DNA from: CAZXNF01 sp050741255
Lineage (GTDB): Bacteria > Pseudomonadota > Gammaproteobacteria > Burkholderiales > SG8-41
DNA: 33,479 bases
NCBI GenBank assembly: GCA_050741255.1
Contig: JBOIEQ010000033.1
Coordinates: forward strand, 1-33,479
Reading direction: 5' to 3'
Numbering within the stretch: the first letter of the stretch is position 1; each line of letters begins with the position of its first letter. The translations under genes and the position numbers were made by a program. Under the pieces are notes generated by a model, which saw only the letters and a program-made list of their open reading frames with translations, was not told the origin of the DNA and did no database searches. Below, in pieces: positions 23,290 through 31,281 of the stretch.

Positions 23290-24642
23290 ATGGACGCTAG
23301 CCTGCAACGCATCGTCGACTACGGCCAGGCGCTCTCTTATGCGGATCTGCCCGCGTCGACGATCCATGAATGCAAGCGCCGTCTCGTCGACACGCTCGGC
23401 TGCGCGCTCGGCGCATTCCACGACGAGCCGGTCGTGATCGCCCGCAAGATGGCGCTGCGCGTGAGCGTACAGAACGGCGCCCGGATCATCGGCACCGCGC
23501 ATCGCACGCTGCCCGAGCTCGCCGCCTTCGCCAATGGCGTGATGGGCCGCTACCTCGACGGCAACGATACCTATCCCGGCGGCGGCGGCCACCCGAGCGA
23601 CATGGTCGCCGCCGTCATGGCCGTCGCGGACGCCGTCAGGACTGACGGCAAGACGCTGATCACCGCGCTGACGTTCGCCTACGAGGTCTATCACAACTTC
23701 TTCCAGCCTACGCGCATGCGCGACAAGGGCATGGACAATGTGTTCTACACCGCGGTCGGCGGCGCGGCCGGTGCGGCCAAGATACTGGGGCTGGACCGTG
23801 AACGGATGGCCAATGCCGTTTCGCTCGCGATCACGCCCAATATCTCGCTCGAAGCCACGCGGCGCGGCAAGCTGTCGATGTGGAAAGGCGCCGCCGCCGG
23901 CAACGCGGCGCGCAACGGCGTATTCGCCGCCCTGCTCGCCGCCGAAGGCATGACGGGTCCTGAAAAGCCGGTCGAAGATGAGCGCGGCCTGATCGGGCTC
24001 GTCGGCAAGTTCGATCTCGCGCCGTTCGGCGGCAACGGCAGGCCGCACCGCATCACCCACTCGAGCCTGAAGTACTTCCTGTCCGAATACCATTCGCAGT
24101 CGCCGATCACGACCGCGCTGATGCTCCAGCCGCAGGTGCGGGTCGAAGACATCGCGAAAATCACGGTCTACACCCAGTATTTCACCTGGTTCGAAATCGG
24201 CAGCGAGCCCGAAAAGTGGCACCCTGACACGCGCGAAACAGCCGACCACAGCCTGCCCTGGATACTGGCCGGTGTCTTCATCGATGGTCACTTCAGCGAC
24301 GAACTGTTTTCCGAGGAACGGCTGCGTGATCCGCGCATCCACGCACTGACGGACAAGATTGTCATCAAGGAGGAGCCAGAATTCACCCGGGTGTTTCCGG
24401 ACGTGATCCACTGTCGCATCGAAATCGAAACCACCAGCGGCGAACGCAAGGTGGCCGCTGTCGAATATCCCCGCGGACACTTCAACAATCCGATGACGGA
24501 CGACGAAGTGAACGACAAGTTCCGGAGTGTCGCCCAGCGCTTTCTGCCCAAGACACGCACCGCCGAAGTACTGGACCGGCTCTGGCGGCTGGAAACGGCG
24601 CCCAATCTTGACGCCGTGTTCGACAACCTTCGCATTGAATGA
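23290..24642 (+). CDS. MmgE/PrpD family protein (PrpD-type)
   Basis: This 450-residue PrpD-type protein begins MDASLQRIVDYGQALSYADLP and has RRLVDTLGCALGAF, typical of the family N-terminus. Active-site motifs are RYLDGNDTYPGGGGHPSDMVAA near 89-110 and RETADHSLPWILAG in the C-terminal half, as in 2-methylcitrate dehydratase. The usual middle motif KxYP is replaced by LKYFLSEYHSQSP. It starts six bases after the LeuD-like stop. PrpD plus an aconitase-type hydratase recalls the methylcitrate cycle (PrpD makes methylaconitate, a hydratase adds water back), so the two may carry out a net isomerization here. The substrate is unknown. Confidence 0.88.
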   Translation: MDASLQRIVDYGQALSYADLPASTIHECKRRLVDTLGCALGAFHDEPVVIARKMALRVSVQNGARIIGTAHRTLPELAAFANGVMGRYLDGNDTYPGGGGHPSDMVAAVMAVADAVRTDGKTLITALTFAYEVYHNFFQPTRMRDKGMDNVFYTAVGGAAGAAKILGLDRERMANAVSLAITPNISLEATRRGKLSMWKGAAAGNAARNGVFAALLAAEGMTGPEKPVEDERGLIGLVGKFDLAPFGGNGRPHRITHSSLKYFLSEYHSQSPITTALMLQPQVRVEDIAKITVYTQYFTWFEIGSEPEKWHPDTRETADHSLPWILAGVFIDGHFSDELFSEERLRDPRIHALTDKIVIKEEPEFTRVFPDVIHCRIEIETTSGERKVAAVEYPRGHFNNPMTDDEVNDKFRSVAQRFLPKTRTAEVLDRLWRLETAPNLDAVFDNLRIE

Positions 24643-24740
24643 CATCACCAGCCGGCACGCTCGAGCGGCCGCATAACGAATAGCAATGTCAATGTAATCG
24701 CAGGCAAGACGGTTTTCGTACAAGAAAAGCAGGAGGAGAA

Positions 24741-25712
24741 ATGTTCGCAAGATCGACGATACCCGCGATCGCGGTGGCGTGGTTCTGCCTCGGTTTGCCG
24801 ACAACGGCCCCCGCGCAATCCTATCCCAACCGCCCCGTCCGGATGATCGTGCCCTTCCCGCCCGGCGGCGGCTCCGACCTTCTCGGTCGCACCATCGCCC
24901 AGGAGTTGACGGGCATACTCGGCCAGCAGGTCGTCGTCGAAAATCGCGGCGGCGCGCAAGGCTGCGTGGGCACCGCCGCGGTAGCGAAGTCGAAGCCGGA
25001 CGGCTACACCGTGCTGCTGTCCTTCGTCGGTACCCTCGCGATGAATCCGTGGATCTACCGCGAACCCGGCTACGATCCCGTGAAGGATTTTTCGCATGTG
25101 ACGTACGCCGCCGCGCAGCCGCCGCTGGTCGTGGTCAACCCGCGCGTCCCCGTCAAGAACCTGAAGGAACTGGCGGCGATCGCCAAAGCGAAACCGCAGC
25201 AACTGAGCTTCGCCTCGGGTTCCTCCTCGGGTCATCTGACCGGCGAGCTGTTCAATCTCATCGCTGGAATCAGGATGGTCCACATCCCGTACAAGGGCGG
25301 CGGCCCGGCCATGATCGATGTCGTCGCGGGCAATGTCGATCTTCTGTTCGCGAGCCCTGCCGCGTCCATACCAATGGTGCGGGCCGGAAAATTGCGGGCC
25401 ATCGCCGTGGCGGGTCCTTCCCGCTTGGCCGGCGTGCCGGACGTGCTGACGGCCAAAGAGTCGGGATTTCCGGACTTCGACGTGAACGGCTGGTACGCCG
25501 TGAGCGCGCCCGCCAACCTGCCGCGGGACATCATCGTCAGGCTCAATACCGACATCGGACGCGCCCTCAGCTCAGCCGCGCTGAAGGACAGGCTCGCGAC
25601 GGAGGGCTACGATCCCAGGGGCAGCACGCCCGAGGAAATCACCGAACTCGTCAAGGTGGAATACGAGCGGTGGGGCAAGGTCGTCAAGGCCGCCGGCATC
25701 AAACCGGAGTAG
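24741..25712 (+). CDS. Bug-family tripartite tricarboxylate transporter substrate-binding protein
   Basis: This 323-residue receptor has a signal peptide (MFARSTIPAIAVAWFCLGL, cleaved near APAQ-SYP). The Bug start is YPNRPVRMIVPFPPGGGSD, followed by VVVENRGGAQGCVG, KPDGYTVLLSF, HIPYKGGGPAMIDVVAGNV and ESGFPDFDVNGWYAV. It is preceded by AGGAGGAGAA at ideal distance and by a 98-base gap from the PrpD-type gene. The receptor at 29086-30051 is nearly collinear with it and much more similar to it than to any other Bug protein here, so the pair is a recent duplication. The CapA-like gene follows after five bases. Confidence 0.93.
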   Translation: MFARSTIPAIAVAWFCLGLPTTAPAQSYPNRPVRMIVPFPPGGGSDLLGRTIAQELTGILGQQVVVENRGGAQGCVGTAAVAKSKPDGYTVLLSFVGTLAMNPWIYREPGYDPVKDFSHVTYAAAQPPLVVVNPRVPVKNLKELAAIAKAKPQQLSFASGSSSGHLTGELFNLIAGIRMVHIPYKGGGPAMIDVVAGNVDLLFASPAASIPMVRAGKLRAIAVAGPSRLAGVPDVLTAKESGFPDFDVNGWYAVSAPANLPRDIIVRLNTDIGRALSSAALKDRLATEGYDPRGSTPEEITELVKVEYERWGKVVKAAGIKPE

Positions 25713-25717
25713 GCAGC

Positions 25718-26845
25718 ATGAGCGACCAGGCAACGGCCACCCTCATCGCCGTCGGCGACGTCTGCGTCGACCGGACGAGCCCCGATTCGATCTTCGACCT
25801 CGTGCGCGACAACCTGCAGGAGGCCGACTTCGCGTTCTGCCAGATCGAAACGACCTATTCGACCCGCGGAGCGCCGAGCCCGGTCGTGCGCGTTCCCCTG
25901 CGCGCCGATCCGGCGAATGTGGGGGCGATTGCCCGTGCCGGCTTCAACATCGCGTCGTTCGCGAGCAACCATTGCATGGACTGGGGCCCGGAGGCCTTCA
26001 CCGACACGATCGACCATCTCTCCGCCTCCGGAATCGGCGTCATCGGCGCCGGCCGGAACCTGGCCGACGCCCGCAAGCCGCTGATCGTCGAAAGCAGTGC
26101 CGGCACCATCGGCTGGCTGGCGTACTGCTCGATCCTGCCGCACAACTACTGGGCCGACGGCAAGCGGCCCGGCAGCGCGCCGGCACGAGCGCGCACGCTG
26201 TACGAGGCCATCGAGCCGGACCAGCCCGGCACGCCGCCGCGCATCCTGTCCTATCCTGTCGAAGAGGATCTCGCGGCCATGGAATCCGACATCCGTGCCC
26301 TGAAGGAAAAGGCGGATGTCGTCCTGGTCTCCATGCACTGGGGAATTCATTACAAGGAAGCGGACATCGCGCAGTACCAGCAAACCTACGGCTACGCCGC
26401 GATCGACGCCGGCGCGGATGCGGTGCTGGGTCACCACGCGCACATCCTGAAGGCGGTCGAACTGTACCGGGGGAAACCGATCTTCCACAGTCTCTGCAAT
26501 TTCGCCTTCGACCTGCGGCTGCCGGAAGGGGAATGGAACAATCCCGTGCGGCAGGAAAGGCTGACCAAGCTCAACCCGAGCTGGCAGCTCGACCCGGCCT
26601 ACCGGTCCTACCCTTTCCCCAAGGACTCCCGGAAATCCCTGCTGGTGAAGATTGCGGTACGGGACCGGAAAATCGCCCATATCGGCATGCTGCCCGTCCT
26701 GATCAACCAGGATTCCCAGCCGCGATGCCTGAACCCGCGCGATCCGGAATTCACCGAGGTCGTCGACTACCTGAACCGGATTACCGCGGACCAGAAGCTG
26801 AAAACGCAGTACCGGGTCGAGGACAACGAAATCATCGCCACCTGA
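25718..26845 (+). CDS. CapA-family protein (PGA_cap metallophosphatase-like fold), no secretion signal
   Basis: This 375-residue protein resembles the catalytic region of CapA/PgsA-type proteins, which have a calcineurin-like metallophosphatase fold. Likely metal-site motifs are in order: GDVCVDR at 13-19, CQIETTY at 41-47, FASNHCMDWG at 81-90, SMHWGIHY at 205-212 and GHHAHILK at 238-245. Classical CapA is membrane-anchored and takes part in polyglutamate capsule formation, and relatives are amide hydrolases. This protein has neither an N-terminal membrane segment nor a signal peptide, so it should be cytosolic. It starts five bases after a Bug gene with GGAGTAGGCAGC as leader and is followed 22 bases later by another Bug gene. 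A hydrolytic role on an amide- or ester-linked carboxylate substrate is my inference; capsule synthesis is unlikely because no PgsB/PgsC genes are present. Confidence 0.85.
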   Translation: MSDQATATLIAVGDVCVDRTSPDSIFDLVRDNLQEADFAFCQIETTYSTRGAPSPVVRVPLRADPANVGAIARAGFNIASFASNHCMDWGPEAFTDTIDHLSASGIGVIGAGRNLADARKPLIVESSAGTIGWLAYCSILPHNYWADGKRPGSAPARARTLYEAIEPDQPGTPPRILSYPVEEDLAAMESDIRALKEKADVVLVSMHWGIHYKEADIAQYQQTYGYAAIDAGADAVLGHHAHILKAVELYRGKPIFHSLCNFAFDLRLPEGEWNNPVRQERLTKLNPSWQLDPAYRSYPFPKDSRKSLLVKIAVRDRKIAHIGMLPVLINQDSQPRCLNPRDPEFTEVVDYLNRITADQKLKTQYRVEDNEIIAT

Positions 26846-26867
26846 CGCACCGGAGCTGACCACCATC

Positions 26868-27887
26868 ATGCGACGCCAACCGTCCGGACGGGATTTATGG
26901 AGGAAGCATCCTGGTCATCTGCGGGAAGCCCTCACCATCGCCATTGCCACGGCACTGCCCTGTGCCCCCACGCACGCGCAAAAAGCCGCCGACACTTACC
27001 CGACCAAGCCGATCCGGGTCGTCGTGCCGCTCGCCCCGGGCGGCGGCGCGGATCTGTACGCGCGGGTGCTCGCGCCCAGGCTCAGCGAGGCTTTCGGCAA
27101 ACCGGTGGTCATCGACAACCGCACCGGGGGTGGCGGCATGATCGGCCACGAGATCGCGGTCCGCGCCGTACCGGACGGCTATACCGTTGCCGTCACCTCG
27201 GCGAGCTATGCGGCCAACGCGGCGCTGTTCAAGCTGCCGTACGATCCGATCAGCGACATTACCCCGCTCGCGCTGATCGGCCAGACCGGCTGGATGCTGG
27301 TCGTGCATCCCAGCGTGCCCGCAAAATCCACCAGGGAACTGATCGCGCTGGCCAAAGCCAATCCGGGAACCCTGAACTACGGGTCGAGCGGCACCGGCGG
27401 CGTCACGCATCTCGCCAGCGAGCTGTTCGGCCTAATGGCGAACGCGCAGTTGACGCACGTTCCGTACAAGAGCACGGGAACGGCGATCAGCGACCTCGTC
27501 GGCGGTCAGCTGCAGGTCATTTTCGGCGGCGTGCCGCCCATGATGGGGATGTACAAGGCGGGACGGGTGCGCGCCATCGCGGTCACCACGGCCAGGCGCG
27601 TCGCCTCGGTGCCGGACATCCCGACGATAGGGGAAACCGTGCCGGGCTACGAGGCGACCCTGTGGTACGGCAGCTTCGGGCCGAAAGGCCTGCCGCCGGA
27701 CATCGCCCGGCGCTGGAACAGCGAGATCGCCAAAGCCCTGACCGCGCCCGCCATCCGCGAGCGCATGGCGGAGGAAGGGGTGGATCCCGGCGGCGGGCCA
27801 CCCGATCAGCTACTGAATGCGCTCAAGGACGACGTGCTGAAATGGGGCAAGGTCGTGCGGGCGGCCAACGTCAAGGTCATCCAGTGA
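26868..27887 (+). CDS. Bug-family tripartite tricarboxylate transporter substrate-binding protein, last gene of the plus-strand operon
   Basis: This 339-residue Bug receptor has an unusually long basic N-region (MRRQPSGRDLWRKHPGHLR) before a hydrophobic core ALTIAIATALPC and a cleavage site near THAQ. The mature part starts TYPTKPIRVVVPLAPGGGAD, with VIDNRTGGGGMIGHE, VPDGYTVAVTS, HVPYKSTGTAISDLVGGQL and PTIGETVPGYEATLWYG. GGAG lies about 12 bases before the ATG, rather far. No other in-frame start would keep the signal peptide. It ends 44 bases before the convergent cupin-rubredoxin gene. Its ligand is unknown, and it is clearly divergent from the receptor three genes away at 24741. Confidence 0.9.
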   Translation: MRRQPSGRDLWRKHPGHLREALTIAIATALPCAPTHAQKAADTYPTKPIRVVVPLAPGGGADLYARVLAPRLSEAFGKPVVIDNRTGGGGMIGHEIAVRAVPDGYTVAVTSASYAANAALFKLPYDPISDITPLALIGQTGWMLVVHPSVPAKSTRELIALAKANPGTLNYGSSGTGGVTHLASELFGLMANAQLTHVPYKSTGTAISDLVGGQLQVIFGGVPPMMGMYKAGRVRAIAVTTARRVASVPDIPTIGETVPGYEATLWYGSFGPKGLPPDIARRWNSEIAKALTAPAIRERMAEEGVDPGGGPPDQLLNALKDDVLKWGKVVRAANVKVIQ

Positions 27888-27931
27888 TTGCGTCGAACAA
27901 AACCGGGCCGGACCGCCCTGCCTGCTTCCGC

Positions 27932-28864
27932 CTAGATCTCGACCATTTCGAAATCGGTCTTGGTCGCGGCGCAGTCCGGACATATCCAAGTGTCCGGCAC
28001 GTCCGCCCAGCGCGTGCCCGGCGCGATGCCCTCGTCCGGCAATCCCTCGGCCTCGTCGTACACGAACGCACACAACATGCACTGCCAGACCTTCAGGTCC
28101 GCAGATACCGTTGGAGAGATCGTGGGTTGCTTTACGGTACACGCGGGGAAATTCAGGATCATGCCCCGAATTCCGCCGTCGCCGGCCCGCAACGGAAACG
28201 GCTCGTCATGAGCATCGACCGAAACCACCGCCGGCGCCTTGTGCTCACGGCCTTCGTGCAGAAGCGATCCTTCCAGTACGAGGATGTACTGGCCGTCGCC
28301 GTTGGATGGATCTGGCGCATGGGCGGCCGCACGGGGCTCCATGTTGAGCGAGTACGTCGCGAGCCCTTCTTCGTTCTTGAGCGCTTCGACCAGCCTGATC
28401 GACACACCGCCTTTGGCCGGGGCCGCATCCTTCGTCTCGAAACTCACGGCTTGCGTCATCTGCCAGGGCCGGCGGTTCGGCCTTTGGTCCAGTACGGCCT
28501 TGGACTCCGGAAGTCGCTGCGCGCCCTCGTCGCTGCGTCTGCGCAGTGTGAAAAACGTCATCCCCTCCGGCCCCGTGTCCGCGGTGAGGGGCCCATACGG
28601 CGTGTACGCGCGGGCGAAATGCACGGAGTACAGCCCCATGTCGTGCCGGCCGAGTTTCCCCTTGCCGCCGATGACGATCTGGAACTGGTCCGATACGTGG
28701 AAATGCGTGCGCGACACACGGCCCGGGTCGTAGCGGATCATGAAGGCCTGCGGGGATTCACTGCCGATGGTGCTGATGAAATCGGTACGCAGCAGCGCAC
28801 CGCCTTCCATTTCATGCCGCGTCTGACCTGCGATTACATCTTCGAGAGCGACCGCGAATGTCAT
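27932..28864 (-). CDS. Double-cupin protein fused to a C-terminal rubredoxin domain
   Basis: The protein has 310 residues in three parts. Residues about 1-110 form a cupin with G48-x5-H54-x-H56-x3-Q60, the usual Glu ligand being Gln. Residues about 165-240 look like a second, degenerate cupin barrel (YILVLEGSLLHEG, later HDEPFPLRAGD) without a clear His pair. Residues 259-310 are a complete rubredoxin: C262-x2-C265 near WQCMLC, the Y-D-E-x-x-G-L-P loop and C295-x2-C298 in WICPDC. A rubredoxin gives one-electron transfer through a Cys4 iron site, so the cupin part may be an iron oxygenase or reductase fed by its own tail. ATG 28864 follows GGAAGGAGAC; the upstream extension is rejected. It is transcribed alone, convergent with the Bug gene at 26868. 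Substrate unknown. Confidence 0.85.
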   Translation of the reverse strand: MTFAVALEDVIAGQTRHEMEGGALLRTDFISTIGSESPQAFMIRYDPGRVSRTHFHVSDQFQIVIGGKGKLGRHDMGLYSVHFARAYTPYGPLTADTGPEGMTFFTLRRRSDEGAQRLPESKAVLDQRPNRRPWQMTQAVSFETKDAAPAKGGVSIRLVEALKNEEGLATYSLNMEPRAAAHAPDPSNGDGQYILVLEGSLLHEGREHKAPAVVSVDAHDEPFPLRAGDGGIRGMILNFPACTVKQPTISPTVSADLKVWQCMLCAFVYDEAEGLPDEGIAPGTRWADVPDTWICPDCAATKTDFEMVEI

Positions 28865-28931
28865 GCGAGTCTCCTTCCGTGACCGAAAAATCATCAACGC
28901 CATCAACGCGTTTTGTTTTTATCTGACGCTT

Positions 28932-28960
28932 ATTTTATGGGAATCACCCGGGGATTGAAA
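28932..28960 (-). promoter_or_regulatory. Possible promoter of the cupin-rubredoxin gene
   Basis: On the minus strand TAAAAT (28937-28932, five of six -10 matches) lies 17 bases after TTTCAA (28960-28955, a weak -35). This is the only AT-rich patch in the 221-base divergent gap (28865-29085) between the cupin gene and the Bug gene. The start of transcription would be about 60 bases before the ATG. I see no comparable promoter for the Bug gene on the other strand. ATCAACGC is repeated at 28893-28900 and 28902-28909. Confidence 0.3.
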
Positions 28961-29085
28961 CAACGGCACTGACATACCGGGTCATCGGAAAGAGTGGCCA
29001 CAGGCCATGCGGAGATCGTCGGCGCACAGCCGGCATCCCCGGAAATGCGTACGCCCCTAACGAGGCGCAACCACAGGAGGAACCC

Positions 29086-30051
29086 ATGTTTGTTCGCGCA
29101 ACCATCGTCGCACTGACCGGGATTTTTCTCAGCCAGCCGCCGGCGGTCCTCGCACAGGCGTACCCGGTAAGGCCCCTGCGCATGGTCGTGCCTTTCTCCC
29201 CCGGAGGCGGGTCTGACCTGCTGGGTCGGGCCATCGCCAGCGAATTGTCGGTGGCGCTCGGTCAGCAGGTCATCGTCGAGAACCGGGGAGGCGCCCAGGG
29301 TTCCGTAGGCGCGGTCGCGGTCGCAAAGTCGCGGCCGGACGGGTACACCGTTCTGCTGTCGTTCGTGGGCATACTGGCGATGAACCCCTGGCTGTACAAG
29401 GACACGGGCTTTGACCCGGTCCGGGATTTCACCCACATCAGTTACGCCGCGGTGCAGCCGCCCCTGGTCGTGGTCAACCCCAGAGTGCCCGTGAAAAACC
29501 TGAAAGAGCTTGCGATGCTCGGCAGGACAAAGGAAGGCCTGCTGAACTTCGCCGCCGGCTCTTCCTCCGGACAACTGGCCGGCGAACTGTTCAATCTGCT
29601 GGCCGGCATCAAGATGACGCACGTACCGTACAAGGGCGGCGGGCCGGCCATCGTCGACATCGTCGCCGGCAATGTCGACGTCATGCTCGGCAGCCCGACG
29701 ACCACCATCCCGATGGTGAGGGCGGGCAAGCTGCGCGCCATCGCCATCGCCGGTCCGACCCGCATTTCTTCGCTGCCCGACGTGCCGACCTCGAAGGAAT
29801 CGGGTTTCCCGGACTTCGACGTCAACGGCTGGTATGCGGTCAGCGCCCCCGCGAACATGCCGGCGGATATCGTCGCGAAGCTGAATGCCGAAATCGCCCG
29901 CGCGCTCGGCTCGAGCACGGTGAAGAACAGGCTGGTGACGGAGGGCTACGAGCCGAAAAGCAGCTCGCCGGAGGAGATTACCGCCCACGTCAAAGCCGAA
30001 TACGAACGGTGGGGCAAGGTGGTCAAGGCGGCCGGCATAGGACAGCAATAG
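29086..30051 (+). CDS. Bug-family tripartite tricarboxylate transporter substrate-binding protein
   Basis: This 321-residue receptor has a signal peptide (FVRATIVALTGIFLSQPPAV, cleaved near LAQ-AYP). It is close to the protein at 24741-25712 over its full length: VPFSPGGGSDLLGRAIA, VIVENRGGAQGSVG, RPDGYTVLLSFVG, HVPYKGGGPAIVDIVAGNVD, ESGFPDFDVNGWYAVSAPAN and YERWGKVVKAAGI are shared or nearly so. AGGAGGAACCC precedes the ATG. It is followed 96 bases later by the second CysB-like regulator in the same direction, so receptor and regulator may be one unit. It is a probable duplicate with the same or a closely related ligand. Confidence 0.93.
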   Translation: MFVRATIVALTGIFLSQPPAVLAQAYPVRPLRMVVPFSPGGGSDLLGRAIASELSVALGQQVIVENRGGAQGSVGAVAVAKSRPDGYTVLLSFVGILAMNPWLYKDTGFDPVRDFTHISYAAVQPPLVVVNPRVPVKNLKELAMLGRTKEGLLNFAAGSSSGQLAGELFNLLAGIKMTHVPYKGGGPAIVDIVAGNVDVMLGSPTTTIPMVRAGKLRAIAIAGPTRISSLPDVPTSKESGFPDFDVNGWYAVSAPANMPADIVAKLNAEIARALGSSTVKNRLVTEGYEPKSSSPEEITAHVKAEYERWGKVVKAAGIGQQ

Positions 30052-30147
30052 ACGTCACTGCCCGACCCGCCCCGGATCGGTCCCGCCGGAACGAAGAGCC
30101 GGATAAAATGACCGCCTTTGCGCATCGTCACACTCACCGGACGGCCG

Positions 30148-31095
30148 ATGAAGCTCCAGCAACTGCGTTACGTGTGCGAAGTCCACCGGCACGGCAATCA
30201 CATTTCGAACGTCGCGGAGGCGCTGCACACCTCGCAGCCCGGAATCAGCAAGCAGATCCAGGCGATCGAGGCGGAACTCGGCTTCGAAATATTCTCGCGT
30301 ACCCGCAACCGCATCGTGGGGCTCACCGATCCGGGCCGGGAGTTCATCGCGATCGCCCAGCGCGTGCTGATGGATGTGGACAACCTCCGCAACCTCGGTG
30401 AGGAATTCACCTCGCAGGACAACGGCACGCTCACCATCGCGACAACCAACACGCAGGCACGCTACACGCTGCCGAAAGTCATCGAAAAATTCGTCAAGCA
30501 GTTCCCGGGCGTCCGGCTGGGTCTGCGGCAGGGCAACCCCACCCAGATCTGCGAGCTGGTCGCGGCAGGCGAAGCGGACATCGCGATCGGGACGGAAACC
30601 GCGCACCCCTTCCCGAACCTGGTGATGCTGCCTTGCTTCGAGCTCCCCCGCAGCGTGATCGTGCAGGCAGGACACCCCCTGCTCAAGACCAAGCGTCTCA
30701 CGCTGCAGGATATCGCCGCATTTCCGATCATCACCTACGATCCGGGCTTCAGCGGCCGCTGGAAGGTCATGGATGCGTTCAAACGGGCAGGCATCGTTCC
30801 GAACGTGATCTTCAGCGCGCTCGATGCCGACGTCAGCAAAACCTATGTCGAGCTCGGTCTCGGCATCGCCATCCTGTCGACGGTCTCATTCAACCGGTCG
30901 CGCGACCGCGGCCTGCGTGCCCGCGACGCCAGCCACCTGTTCGAGTCGAGCACCACCTACATCACTTTGCGGCCCAACAGCTATCTGCGCCGGTTCACAT
31001 TCCAGTTCATACGGGCCTTCGCGCCCGATCTCACACCGGACGCTGTCAAAGCCGCGCTGCGGAAACCCGGCAAGGGGCGCACGACCGCAGCATAG
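30148..31095 (+). CDS. LysR-type transcriptional regulator, CysB-like subgroup, second copy
   Basis: This 315-residue paralog of the regulator at 20364-21278 has a winged helix-turn-helix in MKLQQLRYVCEVHRHGNHIS and LHTSQPGISKQIQAIE. Then come FEIFSRTRNRIVGLTDPGRE and the CysB-subgroup segment LTIATTNTQARYTLP. Both proteins also share ITYDP-x-x-SGRWKV and VDADVSKTY-like blocks and a long C-terminal tail. ATG 30148 is chosen by alignment of the two N-termini; its ribosome site is weak. It sits at the right end of the cluster, before the tRNA-fMet terminator. The two regulators may sense related carboxylates or compete for the shared operator word found at 18760 and 21355. Confidence 0.92.
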   Translation: MKLQQLRYVCEVHRHGNHISNVAEALHTSQPGISKQIQAIEAELGFEIFSRTRNRIVGLTDPGREFIAIAQRVLMDVDNLRNLGEEFTSQDNGTLTIATTNTQARYTLPKVIEKFVKQFPGVRLGLRQGNPTQICELVAAGEADIAIGTETAHPFPNLVMLPCFELPRSVIVQAGHPLLKTKRLTLQDIAAFPIITYDPGFSGRWKVMDAFKRAGIVPNVIFSALDADVSKTYVELGLGIAILSTVSFNRSRDRGLRARDASHLFESSTTYITLRPNSYLRRFTFQFIRAFAPDLTPDAVKAALRKPGKGRTTAA

Positions 31096-31181
31096 GCAGG
31101 GGGAACTTCCTTCCGGCGCCCTGCCCCATCGGAACCGGACCTCCCCGCGACGTGCCGCACGGGCTGCGCCTGTGCACGCGA

Positions 31182-31195
31182 TGCCGTATACGGCA
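31182..31195. repeat. 14-base perfect palindrome in the gap after the LysR gene
   Basis: TGCCGTATACGGCA reads the same on both strands. It lies in the 186-base gene-free gap between the LysR stop (31095) and the terminator hairpin, a gap in which I see no coding signal. It could be an operator, a cruciform or a remnant of an exchanged junction. An imperfect GATCC...GGATC inverted pair lies just to its right (about 31198-31217). No function can be assigned. Confidence 0.5.
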
Positions 31196-31281
31196 AGGAT
31201 CCGACGGTCGTTGGATCGGGGGCCCCACCGGCCTGCTATCCAACCCGTTGCGCGGTCGAAAAAGAGGGGGCCCGAAAATAT

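Noticed and set aside
27888..27931. Terminator between the convergent Bug and cupin-rubredoxin genes
   Set aside because: Only a four-base GGGC/GCCC stem followed by TTTTG on the minus strand is visible; too weak to list.
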